A DNA stretch of 64,000 nucleotides from Spirochaetota bacterium (lineage in GTDB: Bacteria > Spirochaetota > UBA4802 > UB4802). The stretch covers positions 28,164 to 92,163 of the forward strand of contig JBFLZD010000005.1 of NCBI GenBank assembly GCA_040756435.1, written 5' to 3'. The notes beneath the pieces were generated by a model. The model was not told where the DNA came from. It did not search any database and saw only the letters and a program-made list of their open reading frames with translations. Shown one piece after another: positions 36,172 to 45,428 of the stretch (position 1 is its first letter; each line of letters begins with the position of its first letter). The position numbers and the translations under genes were made by a program.

Positions 36172-38895
36172 ATGGATCTGCTCCAAACAATAACTGAAAA
36201 TAAGGAAAAGTTCATAGCGTTTAACAATGAAAAGTTTAAGCGCTTTCAACAGCTTATTCCCAATCCCGCAATGCGTCGAATTGTCAATACCATCCCTTTT
36301 TTACTCTGCATCAATAATAAAAAGATGCCCGGTTATGTTGAAGGTGATGTGCCTTTAGGAATAAAAAATTTCAAACTTGATGAAGATACAAAACGGTATT
36401 TGCATGGGCGTTATCCTGGTATCACCTTCCATGATTTTGAACGTGGCGATTTTATCAAGATGTTTGCTGTTATGGGTAGTGTTGGCACAGTAGCATATAA
36501 TAAAAAATCAGACCTTGACTACTGGGCATGTATTCATAGAAACACTGTGTCAAAAGAAGCATTTGATAATTTTAGAAAAAAAGTGACCCTTGTACAGGAA
36601 TGGGCTTCAAAAGAATTAGAAGTACCCGTTCATATATTTATTAACGATATTGAAAGCGTTAAAAATAATATTTTTGCAGAAGACGAAGAAGAAGCATTTG
36701 GCACAACCGTTGGTGCAGTTTTGAAAGATGAATTTTTCCGAAGTTCAATTATCATTGCAGGCAAAATTCCTTTCTGGTGGGTTGTTCCCAGTTTTATTAA
36801 AGATGATGAATATGAAGCATTGTATAACCAACTCCCTGATGAAATGAAAAGGGATGATTTTATTGATCTGGGAAATCTTTATGAAATATCCAAAGAAGAT
36901 TTTCTGGGAGCTGCTCTTTTTCAGATAATAAAATCACTGGGGAACCCTTTTAAATCCATCTTAAAGATTGGAGTTCTGGAAAAATATCTGTTTGGAAAAA
37001 GCGATTCACCACTTTTAAGCCAGAAAGTTAAAATGCATGTGCTGCTCAGCCGTCTCACCAATTCAATACTGGATGCCTACCTTTTGATGTTTGATGAAGT
37101 TTATGACTACTATAGCCAGACAATGAATGACCCTGCAATACTTCAAATATTAAAGCAAAACCTTTATTTAAAAATTGATCCACAGCTATCTAAATATGTA
37201 GGGATAAAAGATAAAAAGAATATTCCCTATAAAGTAGCCGTAATGTTTAAGTATGTCCATGATTGGAACTGGAACATTAAAATTATTCAGGATATGGATA
37301 ACTTTGATAACTGGGACTTCCAGCGAGTTATGCATTTCTGGGATGCAGTAAAAAAATTCATGCTGATTAGTTATCAAAAAATATCATCGCAGTTTAGCAC
37401 CCTTAATTTGAAACAACAAATATCTGAAACTGATTTTACATTATTATCGCGAAAAATAAAGTCACATTTTTCGGTTGAAGAGAATAAGGTTGATAAGCTT
37501 ATAACATTTAAAGACACTCCCGCTGAACCCATTTTATATATTGAACCTGTTAATGAAGGGATCCGTGAAGTTAAGTGGCGGCTGTTTAAAAGAAACCGCA
37601 GTGAAAAAAATGTATTCACTACCACTACATTGCGCACTGAAAGCGATCTGGTTAAGCTATTAGTATGGTTAACGGTTAATAATGTTTATGACCATTCAGT
37701 GACCCGAGTTAATATCCAATCTGGATATGTGCGAATAAATCAGAATCTGGTTGTGGAACTGCTAAACCAACTGTCAAAATTTTTTTCCGAAAAAGGGAAA
37801 ATTAAAACCAAATACTATCTCAAACCAGCTTTTAACATGCTTCAATGTATTATTCTTAACTTTAATAATGATGCTGCGGAACATTTAGATTCATTATATC
37901 ATGTCTATTCAACTAGCTGGGGCGAACAGTACATCAAACAATACTCCAATATCATTGATATTGCACACATACTTCAAAATATCCTTAAAGATGGTCTTGA
38001 ATTAAAACTTCCATTTGACGATTATTGCCTGATAAACAGTCCAGGTACCCACAAACGCTTTTGCAAAAATTTTATACAGCTTTTTAGAGAATCATATAAC
38101 GCTATAGTTAACAGCCCTACCCCCCATAGCCGTTTTATTGGTGAGCTTGAAGGACTGTATTTTACTGCATTGCGTAACAATACCATTGAAGTTCAGGCTT
38201 TTGATCATATTGTAAAGGTATTAACAACACTCACCTTAAAACCCAGCATAGAAGCGCATTATACATTTTATGGCGATTCATACCATCTGCAGGTGCTGCA
38301 AGCATTGTATACCAAACGACTTACAAAAGGAATTACAATTGGTTATCTTGAAGACAGTGATAAATTACATGTATATGTATTTAATGAAAAAGGTAATATT
38401 TTTACCTTCTTTGCACCTAAAAATATAAAGAGCGTCTTTTTATATCATATATATGGATTCTGCACAAACGTCCTCAAACGATTACCAAGCAGCGTAAGGG
38501 AAAGTGAGTCCAGCATTATCTGCTATGGTGCTCAGGCTGATCGTAGAGGTGGCATTAGCCTTATTGATGAAACCGGTAAGATACATGGTGATTATCTACT
38601 GAATTTTACAAAATCCAAGGCCCTCCGTGTTCAGATAGCTCGCCATATGGGGAATGAAATTTTTTACAATTTTATATTTCCCGACAATGTAACTTCTGGA
38701 TTTATGACAATTAAAGAACTTTACAGTGTAAAACGGAAAATTATTGAGTTAAAAAACATGGGAATGCCAATATATCCTTATATTGGTGAACTTGTATTTA
38801 ATGATCTGAATCAAAAAGAAATGTTAATAGGATCAAGCATTTACTTTGTGGAAAAATATAAATTAGAACTCATGCTTCAGCGGACACAAGCATAG
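36172..38895 (+). CDS. cyaA: Class I adenylate cyclase
   Basis: 907 residues. The catalytic region is the nucleotidyltransferase fold of class I cyclases: GSVGTVAYNKKSDLDYW has G102-S103 and Asp114/Asp116. The following KELEVPVHIFINDIESVK and GKIPFWWVVPSF continue the family pattern seen in enterobacterial CyaA. The C-terminal half (about 430-907) has no second catalytic motif that I can see; in CyaA it is regulatory. It should make cAMP from ATP. A class III cyclase and two cNMP-binding proteins lie elsewhere in the window. It follows holA by 13 bases. Confidence 0.87.
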   Translation: MDLLQTITENKEKFIAFNNEKFKRFQQLIPNPAMRRIVNTIPFLLCINNKKMPGYVEGDVPLGIKNFKLDEDTKRYLHGRYPGITFHDFERGDFIKMFAVMGSVGTVAYNKKSDLDYWACIHRNTVSKEAFDNFRKKVTLVQEWASKELEVPVHIFINDIESVKNNIFAEDEEEAFGTTVGAVLKDEFFRSSIIIAGKIPFWWVVPSFIKDDEYEALYNQLPDEMKRDDFIDLGNLYEISKEDFLGAALFQIIKSLGNPFKSILKIGVLEKYLFGKSDSPLLSQKVKMHVLLSRLTNSILDAYLLMFDEVYDYYSQTMNDPAILQILKQNLYLKIDPQLSKYVGIKDKKNIPYKVAVMFKYVHDWNWNIKIIQDMDNFDNWDFQRVMHFWDAVKKFMLISYQKISSQFSTLNLKQQISETDFTLLSRKIKSHFSVEENKVDKLITFKDTPAEPILYIEPVNEGIREVKWRLFKRNRSEKNVFTTTTLRTESDLVKLLVWLTVNNVYDHSVTRVNIQSGYVRINQNLVVELLNQLSKFFSEKGKIKTKYYLKPAFNMLQCIILNFNNDAAEHLDSLYHVYSTSWGEQYIKQYSNIIDIAHILQNILKDGLELKLPFDDYCLINSPGTHKRFCKNFIQLFRESYNAIVNSPTPHSRFIGELEGLYFTALRNNTIEVQAFDHIVKVLTTLTLKPSIEAHYTFYGDSYHLQVLQALYTKRLTKGITIGYLEDSDKLHVYVFNEKGNIFTFFAPKNIKSVFLYHIYGFCTNVLKRLPSSVRESESSIICYGAQADRRGGISLIDETGKIHGDYLLNFTKSKALRVQIARHMGNEIFYNFIFPDNVTSGFMTIKELYSVKRKIIELKNMGMPIYPYIGELVFNDLNQKEMLIGSSIYFVEKYKLELMLQRTQA

Positions 38896-38901
38896 AAAAA
38901 A

Positions 38902-39435
38902 TCAATATTCGCCGCCAGGGAAATTATCCTTAAAGAAGCGTATTTTCTTTTTCTGGGTTTCAACTTCCTGTTTATTAATAGTGCCTTTTTCCAATGCTAT
39001 ATCCAGTAGTTTTACTGCTGTGTCGTCTTCATCTTTTTTTACCTTATCTTCATCATCCTGCTGTAACTTTGCAATCTTTCTATCAATGTCATCCTGCGTT
39101 AACATTGAAAATTCCTGTTCTTCCAGTTCTACTGCTGTCTCTTTAATTTTATTTTCTTTTTGCTCTTTCTTTCTGGAAGGTTTCTTTTTAGGTTCAGCGA
39201 TTAAAGCTTCACCAACTTCTTCCTCTTCTGGCTGCAGATTGGCTGGTGGATTTGCTATTTTTAACTCTAACAGTTTTATGCGTTCACCTAACAAAATGTT
39301 TATCTGCTTTTCAATGGTTATAAATATAGGCTGAGTAAAGGATTTATTCCTTTGCAAAGACTTTTCCAATTTTCTGAGTTCACGAATATCCTGGTCTATC
39401 ATTTCAATTCGTTTAAGCACATGGATAACTTTCAT
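38902..39435 (-). CDS. Coiled-coil protein of unknown function
   Basis: 177 residues from ATG 39435; GAGG lies seven bases upstream, and a TTG at 39441 is less likely. Helical and highly charged throughout. A first coiled coil covers about 1-65. Then come a Pro/Glu region, a Lys-rich stretch (about 85-100) and further helices with TQDDIDRKIAKLQQDD. It ends FFKDNFPGGEY. No signal peptide and no known domain. Its stop is seven bases from that of the converging cyclase gene. Confidence 0.65.
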   Translation of the reverse strand: MKVIHVLKRIEMIDQDIRELRKLEKSLQRNKSFTQPIFITIEKQINILLGERIKLLELKIANPPANLQPEEEEVGEALIAEPKKKPSRKKEQKENKIKETAVELEEQEFSMLTQDDIDRKIAKLQQDDEDKVKKDEDDTAVKLLDIALEKGTINKQEVETQKKKIRFFKDNFPGGEY

Positions 39436-39604
39436 AATCAAACCTCAAAAGTAATGTTAAGTTATTTAGCCTGTAACTCAATCACCAACATCATTGTGGT
39501 CGTTACACCCTTGTGTATTAAAAAGTTTATAATACACAGTTAAAGTAATGTACATTAATTATAACATTAATGTCAATAAACTTTTACTACTGGAAACGAT
39601 TTTA

Positions 39605-40165
39605 CTAATTAAAATAAACAGTCTGGTCATCATCCACTGCAAACTGCAATCCACAATCGGGGCATTTAAATTTACCGGGTGAATGTATCCGTACCATCGT
39701 TTTACAGTCAGGACATTCAATAACCAATGGATGTTCAAACACCATGGAGGTCTTTGCTACTGGTTTTGTCTGTGTATATGTTTCTATTATTGGGCTTTCT
39801 TTTGGTGGAACTGGTTTTTCTATAATTTTTACATCTGTATCATGCACCGCTTCCATTGCTTCATCCAGTGAATTACAGCGTTTTACCGGAAGCGCAATGA
39901 TATCAATCAATGTCATTATCTCTTTATTACAATTGCAGAGCACCACCACACCGCCACCTGATTCAACCACCCGTTGTGCATATATTAATGCGCCAAACCC
40001 TGTTGAACTGATATAGTTCAGCTGCGAACAATCAATGATTATAGCAGTGAATTCTTTCGTAAGTGTTGCAATATACTCTTCAAACTGCACTGCATTAGTA
40101 TGATCAATGTACCCCTCAACAGTTACTATCGCTACTGAATCTTTTACTGTATGCTGAATAAACAT
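39605..40165 (-). CDS. STAS-domain protein with C-terminal zinc ribbon
   Basis: 186 residues. The STAS domain (about 1-105) has IIIDCSQLNYISSTGFGALIYA; Ser54 is the position phosphorylated in anti-sigma-factor antagonists. A Pro/Lys/Thr linker precedes a zinc ribbon (about 150-180) with CPDC and CPDC pairs separated by about 16 residues. STAS with a zinc ribbon is unusual. It follows the membrane sensor by six bases on the same strand. A SpoIIE-type phosphatase of the same kind of pathway lies at 1-1504. Confidence 0.85.
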   Translation of the reverse strand: MFIQHTVKDSVAIVTVEGYIDHTNAVQFEEYIATLTKEFTAIIIDCSQLNYISSTGFGALIYAQRVVESGGGVVVLCNCNKEIMTLIDIIALPVKRCNSLDEAMEAVHDTDVKIIEKPVPPKESPIIETYTQTKPVAKTSMVFEHPLVIECPDCKTMVRIHSPGKFKCPDCGLQFAVDDDQTVYFN

Positions 40166-40171
40166 TTCAGA

Positions 40172-40981
40172 CTACTCCTTCACCGGTATGGCTTCTTTAA
40201 TTATGGAGCCCATTTGAACAGGTTTGTCACAAACGGGAGCACTAAACTCTTTAACTTCCAGCAATATCCTTTTTTGTTTAATGAATAGAACAATACCAGT
40301 ACATAGTGAAAACACCAGTGCTACCCCATACAGTATTATGAGCATATAGAACAATTCCTTATAATTACTGTTTATCATTTCATAAATAGGGCTTTTGACA
40401 ATAATACAGTTAATGGTGCCTATGGATTTGCCTTTAGAATATACAGCCTTTGTTACCAGCCAGCTATTGGTATTTATATCTTTATATAAAAACTTCTGTA
40501 TGTACTTTCTGATAATTGTAGTATATGGCAAAGGCAGGTCGGGAACAAAATAATCAAAGATAAAAAGTTCCCGGGATTGTTTTACATGAGGATAGAGAAT
40601 CATATCGATATTGTAATAAAACTCATCATTGGCAATGTTACCTTTAAGCTCTTTTGCTTTTTCTTTATCAGAATGGGCAACTATTGTGCCATTATCTAAA
40701 ACAAAAAAAACTTCTTTTATTCCTGTAATGTTTTTTGATTCTTGTATGAGCGATAGTAACTGGGAAGATGACCTGGTTGCATATGCCAGCTCTGCAGCAT
40801 CAGCATATGTTGTGATTAACGTTTTGGATACATTTTTTACCTGGATTGTAAACTCATCTATTTGGGATACCAGTTGCCTGTATTTATAAAAAATGGCGCC
40901 AGATGAAGTTAGTGTCGCTATAATGAAAAATAGGATCATCACAAACGCATAAGGGAACTGTACTTGTTTATCTTTTTGCAT
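40172..40981 (-). CDS. Two-helix membrane sensor protein
   Basis: 269 residues. One membrane segment at about 11-33, an extracytoplasmic domain of about 170 residues with VFFVLDNGTIVAHSDKEKA (Cache/PAS-like), and a second membrane segment at about 210-235 precede a short cytoplasmic tail (KQKRILLEVKEF). There is no kinase, HAMP or cyclase domain, so signalling must go through another protein. It overlaps nothing but lies six bases before the STAS gene in one operon, which makes STAS the probable output partner. Confidence 0.78.
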   Translation of the reverse strand: MQKDKQVQFPYAFVMILFFIIATLTSSGAIFYKYRQLVSQIDEFTIQVKNVSKTLITTYADAAELAYATRSSSQLLSLIQESKNITGIKEVFFVLDNGTIVAHSDKEKAKELKGNIANDEFYYNIDMILYPHVKQSRELFIFDYFVPDLPLPYTTIIRKYIQKFLYKDINTNSWLVTKAVYSKGKSIGTINCIIVKSPIYEMINSNYKELFYMLIILYGVALVFSLCTGIVLFIKQKRILLEVKEFSAPVCDKPVQMGSIIKEAIPVKE

Positions 40982-41152
40982 AATTATTCACTATGTTTTT
41001 TAAAATACCTTGCAATATTTTATGCTATAGATGTACTGTTAATCTGCTTATGATTGCAATCAAACTAAAGCAGAACTATGATACTACTCATTTTTATATT
41101 TATCGGATAATAATGCATTGATATGTATATTTTTTCCCTGGAGAAAAAGACA

Positions 41153-41809
41153 ATGGCAAGCAAGGAAGAAATCTTAGAGGAATGGGATTGGGAGAGGGGA
41201 GTCCCAACAGGTAATCCTGTAGCAAGGAGCATTGCCCACAAACAGGGTATTGCACATGAAGGAGTACATTTATGGGTGGTGCGTACACAACCTCAAAAAG
41301 AGATACTCTTTCAGATGCGTGCATCACACAAAGATATGTATCCAGATTATTTAGACATTACCGTGGGAGGCCATGTGCCTTTTGGACTATCCAGCAATAA
41401 AATTCAGAAGGAAGCATATGAAGAAATTGGAATTACGTTTGATGAAAAACAGCTTATTGATTTAGGTTATTACAGGTATGAAGAAATTAATGATATTCTT
41501 TTTCACAGGGAATTCCAGCGTGTGTATCTCCTTTTTTCAAACAACCCTCTTTCTTCATACTCGTTTAATGATAATGAGGTGAGCAGTATTTATGCAGTGC
41601 CCCTTGATTACTGTAAGGAGCTTTTTTTCAATGATTACCCTTTGACAGTTGAATCATTTAACGGAACAGATACCATTTGTACCACAATATCAAAAAAAGA
41701 TTTTCACCCTCTACTTTTTGCACCATCTATGGCACAGTATATGGAAATACTATTTAAAGCAATTGATGAACTTTTTACAAAAGGCACAGTTACTGTTTCA
41801 ATGTCGTAG
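41153..41809 (+). CDS. Nudix hydrolase with an altered Nudix box
   Basis: 218 residues from ATG 41153 (GGAG ten bases upstream; an in-frame ATG at 41123 is also possible). The box reads GGHVPFGLSSNKIQKEAYEE then IGI at 72-94. Relative to the consensus, the first glutamate is Gly78 and the arginine is Lys86; catalytic Glu87, Glu90 and Glu91 remain. The layout (WVVRTQPQKEILFQMRASHK before the box) resembles isopentenyl-diphosphate-isomerase-like and YfcD-like Nudix proteins. The substrate is unknown. It precedes the selenouridine synthase by 16 bases. Confidence 0.85.
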   Translation: MASKEEILEEWDWERGVPTGNPVARSIAHKQGIAHEGVHLWVVRTQPQKEILFQMRASHKDMYPDYLDITVGGHVPFGLSSNKIQKEAYEEIGITFDEKQLIDLGYYRYEEINDILFHREFQRVYLLFSNNPLSSYSFNDNEVSSIYAVPLDYCKELFFNDYPLTVESFNGTDTICTTISKKDFHPLLFAPSMAQYMEILFKAIDELFTKGTVTVSMS

Positions 41810-41825
41810 GTTAGATTGAACAACA

Positions 41826-42839
41826 ATGAGTGTACCTGCTATTTCATATAAGGAAACCCTTGTATGGGAAAATCCCGTTTATGTTGATGTCCGTGCTCCA
41901 GTTGAATTTTCAAGGGATCACATTCCCTATGCTTATAATTATCCACTCTTTGACGATGCTGAACGAGCATACATTGGGACGTTATACCATACTCATGGCC
42001 AGGAAAAAGCTCTTCTGGAAGGTGTGAGCATTGCCTCATTAAAGCTAAAAGATATGCTATCGTTTTTTTCCACATTAAAACAAAATCACGTTATCATTTA
42101 CTGTTACCGGGGAGGAATGCGTTCAGAATCAGTTGTATCATTCTGCAATTCCTTAGGATTTTCTTTTTATAAGCTTGATGGCGGTTATAAAGCATATCGG
42201 CTGTATGTTAGGGAATATCTTACAGAATTTACATTTACCATGCCAGTTTTTACTCTCTATGGTCTTGCTGGATCAGGTAAAACGAGAGTACTAAAAAACA
42301 TTCCATATGCAATTGACCTTGAGCATTACGCAGGTAACCGGAGCTCTCTTTTTGGCAGCTTAGGGATGCCCAATCATACACAAAAATATTTTGAGAGCCT
42401 GATAGCTCAAAAACTGCGAACTATTAAACAATGGCGGTATTGTATTTTTGAAGGCGAATCGCGAAAGATTGGCAACTGCCATATCCCCCATTGTGTTCTT
42501 CATCCATTGCAAAACGGGAAAGCTATATGGCTTGAAACCCCACTGGAAACAAGAATCCAGAATATTTATGATGAATACATGCCATTTATACGTGAAGAAG
42601 TAATATTGCCAATATTAGACAAATTGCAGCCTACAATGGGAAAATCAAAAACTGCCCATTGCAAACACCTTTTCAAACAGGGCAATATACATGAACTAAT
42701 AGAATTTCTGCTACTGCATCATTATGACCCTGAATATATATATAGCATAAAGCATATTTCTTTTTTGGCTTACATTCCTTTCAAGGATCCAGTGACTACT
42801 GCATCTGAGATGGATACTCTCATTAAAGATATGCTTTGA
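41826..42839 (+). CDS. mnmH: tRNA 2-selenouridine synthase
   Basis: 337 residues. The N-terminal rhodanese domain (about 10-130) has YVDVRAPVEFSRDHIPYAYN and the active Cys in IIYCYRGGMRSES. A P-loop domain follows with LYGLAGSGKTRVLK, AIDLEHYAGNRSSLFG and FEGESRKIG. This rhodanese-P-loop pair is characteristic of MnmH (SelU/YbbB), which replaces sulphur by selenium on the wobble 2-thiouridine via a geranylated intermediate. It suggests selenophosphate is available. No selD is visible. Confidence 0.93.
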   Translation: MSVPAISYKETLVWENPVYVDVRAPVEFSRDHIPYAYNYPLFDDAERAYIGTLYHTHGQEKALLEGVSIASLKLKDMLSFFSTLKQNHVIIYCYRGGMRSESVVSFCNSLGFSFYKLDGGYKAYRLYVREYLTEFTFTMPVFTLYGLAGSGKTRVLKNIPYAIDLEHYAGNRSSLFGSLGMPNHTQKYFESLIAQKLRTIKQWRYCIFEGESRKIGNCHIPHCVLHPLQNGKAIWLETPLETRIQNIYDEYMPFIREEVILPILDKLQPTMGKSKTAHCKHLFKQGNIHELIEFLLLHHYDPEYIYSIKHISFLAYIPFKDPVTTASEMDTLIKDML

Positions 42840-42858
42840 GTATAATATCTTTTTTTTG

Positions 42859-42887
42859 TTGACTTCAATAGTAAAATTTTGTATTGC
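42859..42887 (+). promoter_or_regulatory. Possible promoter before lpoB
   Basis: TTGACT (42859-42864), 17 bases, then TATTGC (42882-42887), about 75 bases before the lpoB start. The -10 hexamer is imperfect. Confidence 0.35.
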
Positions 42888-42963
42888 TTATAGAAACACC
42901 ATAATTACTGTATTGTAAACAAATAACACAATACTAAAAACAAATTGCAGGAGGTCATTAGTT

Positions 42964-43536
42964 ATGAAAAAATTATCTGTATTGATGATAGCAATTCTTT
43001 TGGGTTTTGTTGCCTGTGGTGGCGGCGTTCAGTACCAGGATGCAAGTAAAGCTGAAGGCTCAAGAGAATGGGGACCAAAAGAAATTAAAATGACGGTCAA
43101 CAAGATGGTTGAATCAATGTATAAATTTTTAAAAGAAGAATGGAAAAAACCTGCTTTTATTGAAGTGAAACAGATACGAAATAAAACATCAGAGCATATT
43201 GACACCCAGATGCTTGCTGATGAAATAACCACAAACCTGATTAAACGCAGAATAAAATTCGTTGACCAATCATTGACCGCCGATGCTATCGCCGAAATGG
43301 AAAAGGGCATGACTGGCATGGTTGACCCGGAAAGCGCTATCCCTGTTGGCGAATTAAAATCACCTAATATGTATTTAACCGGTGAAGTACGAGAAAACGT
43401 ACGTACAGTGGGAAGTAAATCAGTTCAATACCTTGTAGTAACGCTCAAACTCATTAACCTGAAAACGCAAGTAGTGGAATGGCAGGATCAGCAGGAATTT
43501 TTAAAATCTGCCAGTAAAAAGAAGATAACTTTTTAA
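42964..43536 (+). CDS. lpoB: LpoB-type penicillin-binding-protein activator lipoprotein
   Basis: 190 residues with AGGAGG ten bases upstream. Lipobox FVAC (Cys18). The mature domain has PAFIEVKQIRNKTSEHIDTQ, LIKRRIKFVDQS, MYLTGEVRENVRTVGSKS and LKLINLKTQVVEWQDQQEF, matching the LpoB/PF13036-type fold. LpoB stimulates peptidoglycan polymerases from the outer membrane in other bacteria. It is 15 bases before the COG3014/PDZ gene, a pairing found in many genomes. Confidence 0.85.
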   Translation: MKKLSVLMIAILLGFVACGGGVQYQDASKAEGSREWGPKEIKMTVNKMVESMYKFLKEEWKKPAFIEVKQIRNKTSEHIDTQMLADEITTNLIKRRIKFVDQSLTADAIAEMEKGMTGMVDPESAIPVGELKSPNMYLTGEVRENVRTVGSKSVQYLVVTLKLINLKTQVVEWQDQQEFLKSASKKKITF

Positions 43537-43551
43537 CACTGAGGAATTACT

Positions 43552-45354
43552 ATGATGCGTAAAGTGAAATCTCTGCTTGTTGTAATGTTACTTATAGGAG
43601 TTGCTGCATGCGCCAGTTATGATTATAACAAGCAGATAGCTGAGGTTGAAAAAATGTTTTATGCGGGGCAATACAAAGAAGCAGCTCGCAAATTGCTCCC
43701 TATGGTTAATAAAAAATCAAAGGATCAACTTCTTTACATGATGGAATGTGGTCTGATGCTTCAGGTTGCCGGCGATTATGAGAATAGTACCAAAGTTTTT
43801 ACTGAAGCAGCTAAAATTGGTGACCAGATAACAGTAAGCCTGAGCAAGGAAGCAGCGTCATTACTTCTCAATGAAACAACTACCAACTACAATGGTGAGG
43901 ATTTTGAACGGGTACTGATCCACATGTACCTTGGCATAAACTATCTCATGCTCTCAAAACCGGATGAAGCACGTGTTGAGTTTAAAAAAGTAAATGATAT
44001 GCTGAGGGATATAAATGTAACAACCGGTAAATCTTATAAACAAAATGTAATGGCAAAATACCTCACTGCTATAGCGTTTGAACTTTCTGCTGATGCTGAT
44101 AATGATATGAATGACCGCGAATTTGCCTATATTGAGTACAAGCAAATTTATGAACTCAACCCCGGTTTAACGATGGTATATCGTGACCTACAACGGCTTG
44201 CAAAACAGTTGGGTGACATGGAAGACTATAATAGCTGGATTGCCAAATTTGGCAAGCAGGATGCAATTCCCAATAATGCAGGGGAGCTTATCGTCATAGT
44301 CCAGAATGGAAAAGCAGCTATAAAACAATCACGCGGACCACTTCTTTCGGATCAATCTATGAAAGCAACAATTCAGGTAACCCTTAATGGGATGTCGTTA
44401 GCTGAAGGTGTTACCGTTGCAGGGGTACTTCTGGCACTCCATAACGCTGAAAACCCAATACCAAAATTTGTAAAACGGGGCAATAATATCAATTACCTTA
44501 TTGTCAATGCAAATGGTAAGGATGTTGGGCGCTCCATTATGCTGGAGGATGTAGCTTCCACAGCAGTAAAAAATCTTGAGGACGATTATGGACGCATATA
44601 TGCCAAAGTAGCTGCTGGTATTGCAGTTAAAGCTGCTGCAGCAGTGGCTGCTGGGTATGCGGCAAAAAAATTAGCTGAAGAATCCAAAAAAATGGGTGGT
44701 TATGCAGGGCTCATTGGCACCGTAGTTGGTACTGGTGTTGGTGTAGGGTTATTATCTAAAATCAAACCCGATCTCAGGTGCTGGCATACATTACCTGAAA
44801 ACTTTCAGCTTTCACGTATATTTTTGCCTCCGGGTAAATATACAATTACTTTAAAATTTGTAGACCATGGGGGGAATATTATAGGAACACAAAATGAAAC
44901 TGTAGAAATCCAATCGGGGAAGAAAACATTTCTTAATAAACGTATATTCCCTCAACCAAGTTCACGGTTTGGGATAAATATTGAATCAAACCAGGGTAAA
45001 GGATACCTGGGAGCTAAAATAAAAACCATAACACCAGAGAAAGCCCAGGAACTTGGGCTTTCTTTTTCTTCTGGTGTTTATGTTAATGAAGTCATTCCCC
45101 AAAGCCCTGCCGCACAATCAGGTATACAGCCTGATGATGTTATAATAGCAGCTGACGGCAAATCAATTCAAAAACCACAAGATTTAGTTCAGATAGTAAG
45201 AAACTCTCAAATAGGACAAACATTACAATTACTGGTAATTCGCAATAAATCCCAAATGACAATTCCTGTTATTATTGGCAATGCACCAGAAAAAATATAT
45301 AATGCCACTCTGCCCTCCAATCCTGGTAATACGAGTTCAGAAACACCACAATAG
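43552..45354 (+). CDS. COG3014-type lipoprotein with C-terminal PDZ domain
   Basis: 600 residues. Lipobox VAAC gives Cys20. About 25-230 are TPR-like helices (QYKEAARKLLPMV, PDEARVEFKKVNDML). A middle domain has IQVTLNGMSLAEGV, a Gly/Ala-rich hydrophobic segment (about 360-402) and PPGKYTITLKFVDHGGN. The C-terminal 110 residues form a PDZ domain: GYLGAKIKTITPEKAQEL, then GVYVNEVIPQSPAAQSGIQP, then DDVIIAADGKSI. The PDZ is an addition to the usual COG3014 layout. It lies right after lpoB and probably acts in the same envelope complex. Confidence 0.82.
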   Translation: MMRKVKSLLVVMLLIGVAACASYDYNKQIAEVEKMFYAGQYKEAARKLLPMVNKKSKDQLLYMMECGLMLQVAGDYENSTKVFTEAAKIGDQITVSLSKEAASLLLNETTTNYNGEDFERVLIHMYLGINYLMLSKPDEARVEFKKVNDMLRDINVTTGKSYKQNVMAKYLTAIAFELSADADNDMNDREFAYIEYKQIYELNPGLTMVYRDLQRLAKQLGDMEDYNSWIAKFGKQDAIPNNAGELIVIVQNGKAAIKQSRGPLLSDQSMKATIQVTLNGMSLAEGVTVAGVLLALHNAENPIPKFVKRGNNINYLIVNANGKDVGRSIMLEDVASTAVKNLEDDYGRIYAKVAAGIAVKAAAAVAAGYAAKKLAEESKKMGGYAGLIGTVVGTGVGVGLLSKIKPDLRCWHTLPENFQLSRIFLPPGKYTITLKFVDHGGNIIGTQNETVEIQSGKKTFLNKRIFPQPSSRFGINIESNQGKGYLGAKIKTITPEKAQELGLSFSSGVYVNEVIPQSPAAQSGIQPDDVIIAADGKSIQKPQDLVQIVRNSQIGQTLQLLVIRNKSQMTIPVIIGNAPEKIYNATLPSNPGNTSSETPQ

Positions 45355-45428
45355 GCTTTCCTGAGTAAATAGATTTTTTATATTTTTATTGCAAAAAAAT
45401 ATACCCTCCATGAGATGGTTATTAAGTA

